From NCBI RefSeq assembly GCF_004298475.1, contig NZ_SCRP01000030.1, positions 1 through 60,048 on the forward strand: a stretch of DNA of 60,048 nucleotides. The letters run 5' to 3'. Positions 35,963 through 47,599 of this stretch are shown here, piece by piece. A model generated the notes under the pieces. That model saw nothing but the letters and a program-made list of their open reading frames with translations, searched no databases and was not told the DNA's origin. The stretch is from Paraburkholderia sp. (lineage in GTDB: Bacteria > Pseudomonadota > Gammaproteobacteria > Burkholderiales > Burkholderiaceae). The position numbers were made by a program, and so were the translations under genes. Positions within the stretch are counted from its first letter, which is position 1. Every line of letters begins with the position of its first letter.

Positions 35963-38320
35963 ATGAGCCCGGCCGGGGGTCCGTTTTCGCGCGAGCCGGG
36001 CCTGCGTGCAACGCCCGCGCCGGCCCTCGCGCGCCCTCGCACGCTGCTGGCGATCCCGCTGCTCGGCGTACTCGTCCTCATCCTGCTGTGGGCCGTGATC
36101 TTCACCCGCCTCGCGGTCGAGAAGGACGCGACCATGCGCGAAGCCACCGCGTCGGCGGCGCTCCTTTCCGCCGCACTCGAACAGCACACCGTCAAGGCAA
36201 TTCACCAGGTCGATCAGATCACGCGCTTCGTGAAGTACGAGTTCGAGAAATCGCCGCGCACCTTCAATCTCGCGAAGACCGTCGAAAAGGGCGTCGTGCA
36301 GAGCGACTCGCTCGTGCAGGTCTCGCTCATCGACGAACACGGCACGCTCATCGCGAGCACCGTCGATCCCGATCCGAAGCCGGTCGATCTATCGGACCGC
36401 GAACACTTTCGCGTGCACGAGCACGAGAACGACGACCAGCTCTTCATCAGCAAGCCCGTGCTCGGCCGCATCTCGCGCCAATGGACGCTGCAGATGACGC
36501 GCCGGCTCAATCATCCCGATGGCTCGTTTGCGGGCGTCGTGGTGGTCTCCGAAGATCCGGGCTACTTCACGAGCGACTTCTACAACATCGCGGCCATCGG
36601 ACGCGAGGGCGTGATCGCCGTGATTTCGGACTCGGGCACGGTGCTCGCGCGCCGCACCGGCAACGCGCAACGCCCGAGCGGCGCGTTTTCGGCGAGCGGC
36701 ACATACCCGATCTCCGAGCACGTTTCGGGCACCTACGTCGATCCGCTCGACCACGTCACGCGCATCGTGTCGTACCGGCATATCGACGGCTATCCGCTCG
36801 GCGTGCTCGTCGGACTATCGCAAGCCGAAGAATTCAGCGACTTCCGTCACACGCGCCGCGTCTATCTGCTGATGGCGACGTTCGTCTCGCTCGCCATGCT
36901 GTCCTTCTTCGCGGTTGCAACCGGCTTGATCGGCAAATTGCTCGGTCGCGAGCGCGAGATGTCGCAACTCGTGCAATACGATCCGCTGACCGGGTTGCCC
37001 AACCGCTATGCCACGCTGCAGCAACTGCGCTTCGAAGTTTCGCAACCGGGCAACGTCGGCCGCCTCGCGATCCTCTTCATCGACCTCGACAACTTCAAGA
37101 CCGTCAACGACACGCTCGGCCACAACGCGGGCGACGTCGTGCTGCAGATGAGCGCGGCGCGGCTTGCCGAGGCGGTCGGACCCGGCGGCACGCTCGCGCG
37201 CATCGGCGGGGACGAGTTCGTCGTGATCGTCAAAGGCGACGACATCGAGAAGCGCGCGGTCGCCATCGCCGAAGCAACGAGCGCGGCGTTCACCGCACCG
37301 TTCGAGGTGCGCGGCAGCACGTTCGTGCTGCATGCGAGCACGGGCATCGCGCTTTACGCGGTTGCGCACGAAAGCGAAATCGATCTGCTGAAAAAGGCCG
37401 ACCTCGCGATGTATGCCGCGAAGGAAGCGGGCCGCAACTGCTTTCGCTTCTACTCGCCGCAGCTCGCGCATCGCGCCGACCATCTGATGAAGTGGGAACA
37501 GCAATTGCGCGTGGCGCTAGCCGTTGGGCAGCTCTTTCTCGCCTACCAGCCGAAGATCGATTTGCGGCGGCGCTGCATCACCGGCTTCGAGGCGCTCGTG
37601 CGCTGGAACCATCCGCAGTACGGGCTCATTGCCGCAGGCGAATTCATTCCGGTCGCGGAATCGACGGGACTGATCGTGCCGGTCGGCGACTTCGTGATCC
37701 GCACGGCCTGCGCGCAACTCGCGCAATGGCAGCAACAGGGTCATGAAGCGCTCACGCTCGCCATCAACATTTCCGCAGTCCAGTTCTGGCGCGGCGATCT
37801 CTACGAAACCGTTTCGCGCGCCATCGAGGAAACGGGCATCGCCGCGCACCGGCTCGAACTGGAGATCACCGAAACGGCGATGATGGAGTATCCCGATCTC
37901 GTCTCCGAGAAAATCTTCGCGCTGAAGCGCCTCGGCGTGCGCGTGGCGCTCGACGACTTCGGCACGGGCTACTCGTCGCTCTCGTATCTGAACCGCTTCG
38001 CTGTGGATACGCTCAAGGTCGATCGCACGTTCGTGCAGGCGATTCCAGCCGACCGCAGCGTGTGCGTGATGGTTTCGGCAATCGTGAATCTGGCGCGCTC
38101 GCTCGGCCTCACGGTGGTGGTCGAAGGCACCGAAACCGAAGAGCAGATTGCGTGGCTTGCGGCGCTCGGGCCGATCGAGGCACAGGGTTACCTGTTCTCG
38201 CGCCCCGTGCCGGTAGAGGGCGTGGCCGCGCTGATCGAGCGCTTCGGCGTATGCGAAACTGCGCAGCCCGCGGCAGCGGCCCGGCACAACGAACGCCTGA
38301 GCGACGAACCGAATCGATAA
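35963..38320 (+). CDS. Cache-GGDEF-EAL cyclic-di-GMP enzyme
   Basis: A ~785-residue membrane sensor. The first transmembrane helix is LLAIPLLGVLVLILLWAVIF (residues ~28-50); a periplasmic double Cache domain (~60-300: SLIDEHGTLIAST, VVVVSEDPGYF) follows, then a second helix and HAMP-less junction. The cytosolic GGDEF domain has an intact ARIGGDEF active site, and the EAL domain an intact GFEALVRW with DDFGTGYSSLSYL and KVDRTFV. Both diguanylate cyclase and phosphodiesterase activity are therefore possible. The start is uncertain: ATG 35963 is used, and the frame is open back to GTG 35645. No operon partner is evident. Confidence 0.9.
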   Translation: MSPAGGPFSREPGLRATPAPALARPRTLLAIPLLGVLVLILLWAVIFTRLAVEKDATMREATASAALLSAALEQHTVKAIHQVDQITRFVKYEFEKSPRTFNLAKTVEKGVVQSDSLVQVSLIDEHGTLIASTVDPDPKPVDLSDREHFRVHEHENDDQLFISKPVLGRISRQWTLQMTRRLNHPDGSFAGVVVVSEDPGYFTSDFYNIAAIGREGVIAVISDSGTVLARRTGNAQRPSGAFSASGTYPISEHVSGTYVDPLDHVTRIVSYRHIDGYPLGVLVGLSQAEEFSDFRHTRRVYLLMATFVSLAMLSFFAVATGLIGKLLGREREMSQLVQYDPLTGLPNRYATLQQLRFEVSQPGNVGRLAILFIDLDNFKTVNDTLGHNAGDVVLQMSAARLAEAVGPGGTLARIGGDEFVVIVKGDDIEKRAVAIAEATSAAFTAPFEVRGSTFVLHASTGIALYAVAHESEIDLLKKADLAMYAAKEAGRNCFRFYSPQLAHRADHLMKWEQQLRVALAVGQLFLAYQPKIDLRRRCITGFEALVRWNHPQYGLIAAGEFIPVAESTGLIVPVGDFVIRTACAQLAQWQQQGHEALTLAINISAVQFWRGDLYETVSRAIEETGIAAHRLELEITETAMMEYPDLVSEKIFALKRLGVRVALDDFGTGYSSLSYLNRFAVDTLKVDRTFVQAIPADRSVCVMVSAIVNLARSLGLTVVVEGTETEEQIAWLAALGPIEAQGYLFSRPVPVEGVAALIERFGVCETAQPAAAARHNERLSDEPNR

Positions 38321-38468
38321 ACGCGCCGCAGCGGGCGCTTCATTCAGTCATTCACCGCTGCGATTCGCCGCAGTGATTCACACCAGCCTGGCGGCTTCAA
38401 GACGGCAAAACGCGGGCCGGCAAACAGCACCGGACCCGCGTCGCAAAACAACCGATCGAACCGATCGA

Positions 38469-38927
38469 TCAGAACCCGCGCCCCGACACGGCAATGCCGA
38501 TCGTCAGCACACCCAGCACGAGATTGAACATGACGAGCCGGCGCACGGTCACCACCGCGCGTGCGCCGTCGGGCCAGCGCTGCGCCTGCACGGCACGGCG
38601 AATGGCCGGAAAGACCACGAAAATGATGTGGCCGTAGAGCAGCATCATGATCGAGCCGAGCGCCGCCATCGCGTTCAGTTGCCAGGGCGCTCCGGCGCCG
38701 CCGAACACCATCAGCATGTAGCCGCCGGTCAGCAGAATCACGATCACCGCGACCCCGATCCAGTTGAAGAAGCGCTTGTGCACGGCCTCCCAGAGCGGCA
38801 GCCGTAGCTGCGGCGAGAGATCTTCGAGCGCGGGGCGCAGACAGAAGAGTGCGAACACCATGCCGCCCACCCAGACGGCAACACTCAACAGATGCAAAAA
38901 GAGCGCGATTCCGAGCGCGTGATTCAT
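38469..38927 (-). CDS. CopD-like membrane protein
   Basis: A 152-residue protein with four membrane helices beginning LFLHLLSVAVWVGGMVFALF, a CopD/YcnJ-like pattern with the conserved His and Trp-Gly-Gly. It is often annotated as copper resistance D family; the metal role is unproven for stand-alone copies. Convergent with the c-di-GMP gene. The next 178 bp (38928-39105) toward parC hold no gene. Confidence 0.82.
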   Translation of the reverse strand: MNHALGIALFLHLLSVAVWVGGMVFALFCLRPALEDLSPQLRLPLWEAVHKRFFNWIGVAVIVILLTGGYMLMVFGGAGAPWQLNAMAALGSIMMLLYGHIIFVVFPAIRRAVQAQRWPDGARAVVTVRRLVMFNLVLGVLTIGIAVSGRGF

Positions 38928-39105
38928 GCTTCAGATTCCTTTTGTAATCTTGACGGGACGGCAGTACGCCTGCGAACAACGCAAGCGCGTTAGCGCGCGA
39001 TTATTTCATGTCGCGTAAAGGCACGTTCAGAGTGTGGGCACCTGCGTCGCGCTCGCGCATCGCACAGGCGTCGCCCGCCGCCCTGCTCCTGACTTTTACT
39101 GGGCT

Positions 39106-41421
39106 TTACTGCTGCAACACCGGACGCAACGAAAAGATCTGCTTGAGCTTCGAATCGGGCGCGCGGCCCTTGCGCGCGCGCTTGCCGATCTGCGGCGCCA
39201 GCACCGGCCCCGCCATCAGATCCTCGCCCGGCTTGCCGCCGCGCCCCGTGCCGAGCAGCACCACACCCGCCGCGCCGATCGCGAGCGCCTGCACGAGCTT
39301 CTCCTTGTCGTCGAGCTGCATGAGCGTCACGCCGCGGCCGCCTGCGGAAAGCGTCTTCATCTCGTCGAGGCCGAACACGAGCAGCCGCCCGCCCGACGAC
39401 AGACACGCCACCTGGAGCGCGCCCGGCAGCACCGGCATCGGCGCAAGCGGCACCGCGCCTTCGTCGATCGTCATGTACGACTTGCCCGCCTTCACGCGGC
39501 TCACCATGTCGCCGATCTTCGCGATGAAGCCAAAGCCGTTGCTCGACGCGAGCAGCAATGGCTGATCCGCGCCGGCCGCGAAGTAATGCAGCAGATGCGA
39601 ACCCGCTTCGAGTTCGATGAGCGACGTGACCGGCACGCCGTCGCCGCGCCCGCCCGGCAGTTGCGCGACCGATATCGAATAGACGCGGCCATTGCTGCCC
39701 CAGGCGATGAGCGTATCGGGCGTGCGGCACTGGAATGCCGCATAGAGCGCGTCGCCGGCCTTGAACGTGAAGCCCTGACTGTCGAGCCCGTGGCCCTTGA
39801 GCGCGCGCACCCAGCCCTTCTGCGACACGACGACCGTAACCGGCTCGTCCACCACGCGCACTTCGAACGACGCGCGCTTTTCCTGCTGGATCAGCGTGCG
39901 GCGGTCGTCGCCGTATTGCTTCGCGTCGCCTTCGATTTCCTTCACGATGACGCGCTTCATCGACGCTTCGTTCGCGAGCAGTTCTTCGAGCTTCGCCTTT
40001 TCGTCGCGCAGCGCTTCGAGTTCCTTCTCGATCTTGATCTTTTCGAGCCGCGCCAACTGGCGCAGACGGATTTCGAGGATGTCTTCGGCCTGGCGGTCGG
40101 AAAGACCGAACGCCGAGATGAGCGCCGCTTTCGGCTCGTCGGATTCGCGAATGATGCGGATGACTTCGTCGATGTTGAGGAAGACGATCATCCGCCCTTC
40201 GAGGATGTGGATGCGCTCGTCGACCTTCGTCAGGCGATGCTGCGTGCGGCGCGTGACCGTCGCGAAGCGATAGCCGATCCACTCGTACAGGATCTCGCCG
40301 ATGCCCTTCTGGCGCGGACGGCCATCGGCGCCGATCATCACGAGATTGAGCGTGGCGTTCGATTCGAGGCTCGTGTTCGCGAGCAGCGAATTCACGAATT
40401 CGCTCTGGTCGATGCGGCTCGTCTTCGGCTCGAACACGAGGCGCACGGGCGCGGCCTTGCCCGATTCGTCGCGCACCGCGTCGAGCAGCGCGAGCATCGA
40501 CTGCTTGCTCTGCAGCTGCTCGGGCGTGAGGGTTTTCTTGCCGAGCTTGAGCTTCGGGTTCGTCAGTTCCTCGATCTCTTCGAGCACCCGCTGGCACGAC
40601 GTGTTCGGCGGCAGCTCGGTCACCACCAGTTGCCACTGGCCGCGCGCGAGATCCTCGATCTTCCAGCGCGCGCGCACCTTGAGGCTGCCGCGCCCGGTTT
40701 CGTACGCCGCCGCGATTTCCGCTTCGCTCGAAATGATCTGGCCGCCGCCCGGGAAATCCGGCCCCGGCAGCTTGTCCATGATTTCGGCGTGCGTGATCTG
40801 CGGATTGCGGATCATCGCAACCGCCGCCGCCGCGACTTCGCGCAGGTTGTGCGAGGGAATTTCCGTGGCGAGACCCACTGCGATGCCCGACGCGCCGTTC
40901 AGCAGCAGCATCGGCAAACGCGCGGGCAGCGTCTTCGGCTCTTCGAACGAGCCGTCGTAGTTCGGCATGAAGCCGACCGTGCCCATGTCGATTTCGTCGA
41001 GCAGCAGCTTCGCAATCGGCGTGAGGCGCGCTTCCGTGTAACGCATCGCCGCCGCGCCGTCGCCGTCGCGCGAGCCGAAATTGCCCTGGCCGTCGATGAG
41101 CGGATAGCGCATCGAGAAGTCCTGCGCGAGCCGCACGAGCGCGTCGTACGCCGACTGGTCGCCGTGCGGGTGGTATTTACCGAGCACGTCGCCGACCACG
41201 CGCGCCGACTTCACCGGCTTGGCGTTGTCGCCGAGGCCCATTTCGTTCATCGCGTAGAGAATGCGCCGCTGCACCGGCTTCTGGCCGTCGCAGACATCGG
41301 GCAGCGCGCGGCCCTTCACGACGCTCACCGCGTAGTCGAGGTACGCGCGCTCCGCGTAGTGGCCGAGCGTCAGCGTGTCGCCTTCGGCGCCGCCCGTCAC
41401 TTCAGCAAAAAGATCGTCCAT
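39106..41421 (-). CDS. parC: DNA topoisomerase IV subunit A
   Basis: A 771-residue decatenase subunit. The catalytic tyrosine is Tyr128 in [10 protein letters not shown]. The breakage-reunion domain begins at [28 protein letters not shown] sequence, and the C-terminal pinwheel follows. At the quinolone-determining helix the sequence reads [13 protein letters not shown]: the position equal to E. coli Ser80 is Gln89, and Glu84 is Asp93. It is 64 bp downstream of parE on the same strand, an operon. Confidence 0.97.
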   Translation of the reverse strand: MDDLFAEVTGGAEGDTLTLGHYAERAYLDYAVSVVKGRALPDVCDGQKPVQRRILYAMNEMGLGDNAKPVKSARVVGDVLGKYHPHGDQSAYDALVRLAQDFSMRYPLIDGQGNFGSRDGDGAAAMRYTEARLTPIAKLLLDEIDMGTVGFMPNYDGSFEEPKTLPARLPMLLLNGASGIAVGLATEIPSHNLREVAAAAVAMIRNPQITHAEIMDKLPGPDFPGGGQIISSEAEIAAAYETGRGSLKVRARWKIEDLARGQWQLVVTELPPNTSCQRVLEEIEELTNPKLKLGKKTLTPEQLQSKQSMLALLDAVRDESGKAAPVRLVFEPKTSRIDQSEFVNSLLANTSLESNATLNLVMIGADGRPRQKGIGEILYEWIGYRFATVTRRTQHRLTKVDERIHILEGRMIVFLNIDEVIRIIRESDEPKAALISAFGLSDRQAEDILEIRLRQLARLEKIKIEKELEALRDEKAKLEELLANEASMKRVIVKEIEGDAKQYGDDRRTLIQQEKRASFEVRVVDEPVTVVVSQKGWVRALKGHGLDSQGFTFKAGDALYAAFQCRTPDTLIAWGSNGRVYSISVAQLPGGRGDGVPVTSLIELEAGSHLLHYFAAGADQPLLLASSNGFGFIAKIGDMVSRVKAGKSYMTIDEGAVPLAPMPVLPGALQVACLSSGGRLLVFGLDEMKTLSAGGRGVTLMQLDDKEKLVQALAIGAAGVVLLGTGRGGKPGEDLMAGPVLAPQIGKRARKGRAPDSKLKQIFSLRPVLQQ

Positions 41422-41452
41422 ATTCAGTCAGTCCGTATTCCTGTCCAGACGT

Positions 41453-41472
41453 GTGTGCAAGCGTGTGCAAAC
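41453..41472. repeat. 10-bp tandem repeat between parE and parC
   Basis: GTGTGCAAGC/GTGTGCAAAC, ending 13 bp from the parE stop codon on the downstream side. Confidence 0.8.
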
Positions 41473-41485
41473 CCCGGCACGCGCG

Positions 41486-43471
41486 TCAGATGTCCGCTTC
41501 GACCTCGTTGCCCTTCTCTTCGAGCCACGAGCGGCGCGACGCCGCTTCGCCCTTGCCCATCAGCATCGTCATGCGCGCGACGGTGGCCTCGTAGTCGAGT
41601 TCGCCGAGCGAAACCGGCGACAAACGCCGCGTGTCCGGGTTCATGGTCGTGTCCCAAAGCTGCTCGGCGCTCATTTCGCCGAGGCCCTTGAAGCGGCTGA
41701 TGGTCCATTGCGTATCACGCACGCCGTCCTTGCGCAGCTTGTCGAGGATCGCGTCGAGTTCGCCGTCGTCGAGCGCATAGAGCTTCTGCGCGGGCTTCTT
41801 GCCGCGCGCAGGCGCATCGACGCGAAAGAGCGGCGGACGCGCCACGCACACGTGGCCGCGCTCGATCAGTTGCGGGAAGTGCTTGAAGAACAGCGTGAGC
41901 AGCAGCACCTGGATGTGCGAACCGTCGACGTCGGCATCCGAGAGGATGCAGATCTTGCCATAACGCAGGTTCGAGAGATCGACGCTGTCGTCGGGGCTGT
42001 GCGGATCGACGCCGATCGCCACCGAAATGTCGTGCACCTCGTTGTTGGCGAACAGACGGTCGCGCTCGGTCTCCCACGTGTTGAGGACCTTGCCGCGCAG
42101 CGGCAGGATCGCCTGATATTCCTTGTCGCGGCCCATCTTCGCGGAACCGCCCGCCGAATCGCCCTCGACGAGGAACAGTTCGTTGCGCCCGATGTCCGTC
42201 GATTCGCAGTCGGTCAGCTTGCCCGGCAGCACGGCCACGCCGGAACTCTTGCGCTTCTCGACTTTCTGGCCCGCGCGCGTGCGCGCCTGGGCCTGCTTGA
42301 TGACCAGTTCGGCCAGCTTCTTGCCGTGCTCGACGTGCTGGTTGAGCCACAGTTCGAGCGCCGGACGCGCGCACGACGAAACGAGCTTCACGGCGTCGCG
42401 GCTATTCAGGCGCTCCTTGATTTGCCCCTGGAACTGCGGATCGAGCACTTTCGCCGAAAGCACGAACGACACGCGCGCGAACACGTCTTCGGGCAGCACC
42501 TTCACGCCCTTCGGCTGAAGGTTGTGCAATTCGACAAAACTCTTCACGGCCTGGAAAAGACCGTCGCGCAGGCCCGATTCGTGCGTGCCGCCCGCGGGCG
42601 TCGGAATCAGGTTCACATACGATTCGCGCGTGAGCGAGCCTTCCTCGCTCCACGCGACGACCCAGGCAGCGCCTTCGCCGTCGGCGAAGGTGTCGTCGCC
42701 GGTGCGCGCGTGATCGGCATACAGCTCGCCTTCGAACAGCGGGATCAGCAGCTCGCTGCCGCCCATGCCTTCGAGCAGATAGCCGCGCAGGCCGTCTTCG
42801 TACTTCCAGCTTTGACGCTCGCCTGTCTTCTCGTTGACGAGTTCGACTTCGACGCCGGGCAGCAGCACCGCCTTCGAGCGCAACAGACGCTGCAACTCGC
42901 CGAGCGGCAGATTGGCCGAATCGAAATACTTCGGATCGGCCCACGCGGTCACGCGCGTGCCGCTCTTCTTATCGTCGCGCGCGGCGTTGCGCGTGGTGAG
43001 CGGCCTCGCCACGTTGCCGTCCGCAAAGCCGATTTCGGCGACCTTGCCGTCGCGCCAGACGGTGACGTCGAGGCGCTTCGACAGCGCATTGGTCACCGAC
43101 ACGCCGACGCCATGCAGACCGCCCGAGAACGTATACGCGCCGCCGGCGGCCTTATCGAACTTGCCGCCCGCGTGCAGCCGCGTGAAAACGATTTCGACGA
43201 CCGGCACTTTCTCTTCGGGATGCAGGCCGAATGGGATGCCGCGGCCATCGTCCTCGACGGAAACCGACTGATCGGCATGCAGCGTCACCGTGATGCGCTT
43301 GCCATAGCCGCCGAGCGCTTCGTCGGAGGCGTTGTCGATGGCTTCCTGAATGATGTGCAGCGGATTTTCGGTGCGCGTGTACATGCCCGGCCGCTGCCGG
43401 ACGGGCTCGAGGCCCTTGAGCACTTTGATCGACGCTTCGCTGTACGCGGCGTTTGACTTCTTCGTAGACAT
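41486..43471 (-). CDS. parE: DNA topoisomerase IV subunit B
   Basis: A 661-residue ATPase subunit. N-terminal GHKL motifs (EAIDNASDEALGGYG, SVEDDGRGIPFG, SGGLHGVGVSVTNALS) drive strand passage. The TOPRIM domain has LVEGDSAGGSAK and LSDADVDGSHI. Start ATG 43471 gives MSTKKSNAAYSEASIKVLKGLE; an in-frame upstream ATG at 43519 lies across the palindrome and is less likely. It is the first gene of parE-parC. Confidence 0.97.
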   Translation of the reverse strand: MSTKKSNAAYSEASIKVLKGLEPVRQRPGMYTRTENPLHIIQEAIDNASDEALGGYGKRITVTLHADQSVSVEDDGRGIPFGLHPEEKVPVVEIVFTRLHAGGKFDKAAGGAYTFSGGLHGVGVSVTNALSKRLDVTVWRDGKVAEIGFADGNVARPLTTRNAARDDKKSGTRVTAWADPKYFDSANLPLGELQRLLRSKAVLLPGVEVELVNEKTGERQSWKYEDGLRGYLLEGMGGSELLIPLFEGELYADHARTGDDTFADGEGAAWVVAWSEEGSLTRESYVNLIPTPAGGTHESGLRDGLFQAVKSFVELHNLQPKGVKVLPEDVFARVSFVLSAKVLDPQFQGQIKERLNSRDAVKLVSSCARPALELWLNQHVEHGKKLAELVIKQAQARTRAGQKVEKRKSSGVAVLPGKLTDCESTDIGRNELFLVEGDSAGGSAKMGRDKEYQAILPLRGKVLNTWETERDRLFANNEVHDISVAIGVDPHSPDDSVDLSNLRYGKICILSDADVDGSHIQVLLLTLFFKHFPQLIERGHVCVARPPLFRVDAPARGKKPAQKLYALDDGELDAILDKLRKDGVRDTQWTISRFKGLGEMSAEQLWDTTMNPDTRRLSPVSLGELDYEATVARMTMLMGKGEAASRRSWLEEKGNEVEADI

Positions 43472-43495
43472 GGTGGTCCGTCGGATTTCCGCCCA

Positions 43496-43531
43496 GATGT
43501 CCACAGGCTCTGTGGACATCTACGTGGATAA
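43496..43531. promoter_or_regulatory. Palindrome with DnaA-box-like sequences upstream of parE
   Basis: GATGTCCACAG and CTGTGGACATC form a perfect 11-bp inverted repeat with 3-nt spacer (43496-43520), followed by CGTGGATAA (43523-43531). The latter on the minus strand reads TTATCCACG, an 8/9 match to the DnaA box; the palindrome arms match 7/9. It sits 25 bp upstream of the parE start. Confidence 0.55.
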
Positions 43532-43732
43532 CGCGTTGAGTTTTCAAAAAAAGCGAAACGAAACAACGGTGTGAACTGGCATGCCCGCCGCGCAGGCAGA
43601 CGCGCGGCGAGCCGATTCACCTGCTATTGGCCAGGTATTGTACTGATTTGGTGCTGCGCGGCAATTTGGTTCGGAGCCGGGTACGGTGGCTTGATACCGA
43701 CGCACCGGCCCGGCAACGCTCACACCGGATGA

Positions 43733-43759
43733 AAAAAAGCGGCCTGTTCGAAAGGCCGC
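43733..43759 (-). terminator. uup terminator
   Basis: Stem GCGGCCT/AGGCCGC (43739-43745, 43753-43759), then a run of T on the minus strand. Between it and the uup stop is a 10-bp x3 imperfect repeat (43769-43798). Confidence 0.85.
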
Positions 43760-43803
43760 CTCGCTCGTTTCTGCTCAGTTCTGCCTGAACCTGCCTGACT
43801 CCG

Positions 43804-45732
<1,929 letters not shown>

Positions 45733-45853
45733 GACTGGGGAACGATGCCTGCGTTGGACCTGAAGCGCGCATTGTACCGGGGCGGCGGGGCGCGGCCCCC
45801 ACGCCCCCCACTCCGGTCTCCCCGGCGCTTTGCCGCACGCCGGAGCGGCCGCG

Positions 45854-46255
45854 TTACTTCACGTGGACCGTGACCGTCTGGCTCCACTGGGGCCCGTACG
45901 AGCGGTGCGCGCCGTCGGCGAACTGCGCGGTGAGCGTGTGATCGCCGGGCGGCAGCATGACGTCGGCTTCTGTCTGTCCCTTGCCGTAGTGGACCGACTT
46001 GTCGTTGACCGGCACGACCTGGCCTTGCGGCAGCGGCCCGCTGTCGATCAGCAGGTGATGGTGGCCGGTGCTGGGCGTGGTCGTGCCCGCGGGCGCGACC
46101 GTCATGCCGTCGACGTCGAATTTCACGTGCACCGGATTGCTCACCGTCGCACCGTCCTTCGGCGTCACGAAATAGACGCCTTCGGCGCGCGCAACGCCGC
46201 TCGCCGCAAGAAAGGCCGCGAGCGCCGCGCCCGCCAGCAGAATGTTCCTGACCAT
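45854..46255 (-). CDS. DUF4399 periplasmic protein
   Basis: A 133-residue protein with a signal peptide (MVRNILLAGAALAAFLAASG then VARA). The mature region contains YFVTPKDGATVSNPVHVKF, HHHLLIDSGPLPQGQVVP and GDHTLTAQFADGAHRSYGP, characteristic of DUF4399. The HHH stretch could bind metal. GAGGAG precedes the ATG by eight bases. Divergent from rubredoxin; the 273 bp between contain promoters but no gene. Confidence 0.87.
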   Translation of the reverse strand: MVRNILLAGAALAAFLAASGVARAEGVYFVTPKDGATVSNPVHVKFDVDGMTVAPAGTTTPSTGHHHLLIDSGPLPQGQVVPVNDKSVHYGKGQTEADVMLPPGDHTLTAQFADGAHRSYGPQWSQTVTVHVK

Positions 46256-46528
46256 CGTCGTTCTCCTCGAAAGTAGGTGGACCGACAGGCGCCGCACGAT
46301 GCATCCATGCCCGCGAGACGCCTGCGGATCAGGATACACCGCGTCGGCAAGCGCTCGCGCTGCAGACGGCCGCCGCCGCGCAACACGACTTTCGTCCGCA
46401 GGCGATGGGATTTTCCGGTCATTTTCCGGTACTATCGCGGGTCGCCTGCCGCCCCTGAAGGACACCCGAAACGGTCCGCAAAAGGGGGCGCATGAAAGGC
46501 ATCACATCGAACGGATGGAAGGTCTGCT

Positions 46529-46723
46529 GTGAGCGAAGTCATCGACGAAGTTATCGAATACAAAAGCTGGGTCTGCCTGATCTGCGGCTGGATCTATAAC
46601 GAGAAAGAAGGGCTGCCCAACGAGGGCATCCCGGCAGGCACGCGTTTCGCCGATATCCCCGCAGACTGGCGCTGCCCGCTGTGCGACGTGGGCAAATCGG
46701 AATTCGCTGTCGTCGAGTTCTGA
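46529..46723 (+). CDS. Rubredoxin
   Basis: A 64-residue electron carrier with Fe(Cys)4 site CLIC (Cys16, Cys19) and CPLC (Cys49, Cys52), and the conserved GWIYNEKEGLPNEGIPAGTRF. The start is GTG 46529, with GGAAGG about nine bases upstream. Rubredoxins donate electrons to alkane hydroxylases, oxidases or NO detoxification; the partner is not in the window. Confidence 0.95.
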   Translation: MSEVIDEVIEYKSWVCLICGWIYNEKEGLPNEGIPAGTRFADIPADWRCPLCDVGKSEFAVVEF

Positions 46724-46727
46724 TTGC

Positions 46728-46780
46728 GCTGACGCCCGCTGAGGCGCCCACTGAGGTGCCCACTGACGCACCCGCTGACG
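46728..46780. repeat. 12-bp tandem repeat after rubredoxin
   Basis: About five imperfect units of GCTGAGGCGCCC type begin 5 bp after the rubredoxin stop codon. Confidence 0.82.
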
Positions 46781-46930
46781 TGTCATTCTCGGGCCGGGGC
46801 GCGTTTGCTATACTCCACGTCCTGCATCGCGATTCGCCGTCGGCGCGAACGCGCGCGTGCTCCGCGCCATGACGGGTAACTTGGGAAACATGGCGAACCG
46901 GCGGAGCCTGCAGTCATGCGTCCCGCACGC

Positions 46931-47005
46931 CTCCCTGTAGTTCAATGGATAGAACAAGTGCCTCCTAAGCGCTAGATGCAGGTTCGATTCCTGCCAGGGG
47001 GACCA
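46931..47005 (+). tRNA. tRNA-Arg (anticodon CCT)
   Basis: A complete cloverleaf: acceptor CTCCCTG/CAGGGGG, D-stem GTTC/GAAC, anticodon stem AGTGC/GCGCT with loop CTCCTAA giving CCT, T-arm GCAGG-TTCGATT-CCTGC, discriminator A and encoded CCA. It decodes AGG. No integrated element abuts its 3' end. A TATACT at 46809-46814 could be a -10, but the leader would be unusually long. Confidence 0.95.
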
Positions 47006-47074
47006 GCCGCCCGCCACGCGCCGCCTCCCCCCATCCGGACGGCTGGACGCCACTATCCCAAGCAGAGATCCTTC

Positions 47075-47347
47075 ATGGACATCAACAAGCAACTCGCCGC
47101 CCTCACCGCCTCCGAACTGCAGACGGCCGGCGCGAGCCAGGCCAGCGCGATTGCGCTCAGCGTCGTGCTGCGTCATCTGAATTCGCCGGAACTCGCACGG
47201 CTCCTCACGTCGGCGTTCGAAAACCATCAGGCCGTCATGCTCCAGACGCCGTGGCCCGAGCAGATGCTGCAGTCGTTCGAAGCCACCCGCCGCTTCCTCG
47301 AAGCCGCCGCGCAGCCGCAAGCCGATACGCCGCCGAGCGACGAATAA
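47075..47347 (+). CDS. Small conserved-looking hypothetical protein
   Basis: A 90-residue helical protein (MDINKQLAALTASELQ; AIALSVVLRHLNSPELARLL; EQMLQSFEATRRFLEAAA), amphipathic and without membrane segments. Gene-like codon use and a GAGAT eight bases before the ATG support it. I recognise no family. It lies 69 bp after the tRNA. Confidence 0.65.
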   Translation: MDINKQLAALTASELQTAGASQASAIALSVVLRHLNSPELARLLTSAFENHQAVMLQTPWPEQMLQSFEATRRFLEAAAQPQADTPPSDE

Positions 47348-47350
47348 AAC

Positions 47351-47395
47351 GCACAAGCGGCACAAGCTGCATAAGCCGCACAGGCCGCATAAACC
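47351..47395. repeat. 9-bp tandem repeat after small protein gene
   Basis: Five units of GCACAAGCG type with substitutions (GCACAAGCG, GCACAAGCT, GCATAAGCC, GCACAGGCC, GCATAAACC), starting 3 bp after the stop codon. Confidence 0.88.
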
Positions 47396-47497
47396 TGCAC
47401 CCGCCGCGCAAGCCGCAAAAGCCGATTCGCACGGCTGCCGCACCGCCGACCCATCCGCCGCATCGGCCATCGCGCACGTCGCCGCTTTGCTTCACGT

Positions 47498-47545
47498 GTT
47501 GATCCGCGCGTTGATCCGCGCTTTGCTCCACGCATTGATCCGGGT
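47498..47545. repeat. 12-bp tandem repeat upstream of 47600 gene
   Basis: Four units of GTTGATCCGCGC type, the last two degenerate, 55-100 bp upstream of the next gene. Confidence 0.82.
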
Positions 47546-47599
47546 AAACAGGGAGGCGCGCGGCCCTCAAGCTGCGGCGGCCGCTGCCGTTATAGCGAT

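Noticed and set aside
39034..41691. 885-codon open frame antisense to parC
   Set aside because: Arg/His/Glu-rich mirror translation of a high-GC gene; no domain, no ribosome-binding site. parC is unmistakable on the other strand.
46931..47005. tRNA-Arg as an integration site for a mobile element
   Set aside because: No integrase and no second tRNA 3'-end copy found nearby; downstream genes look chromosomal.
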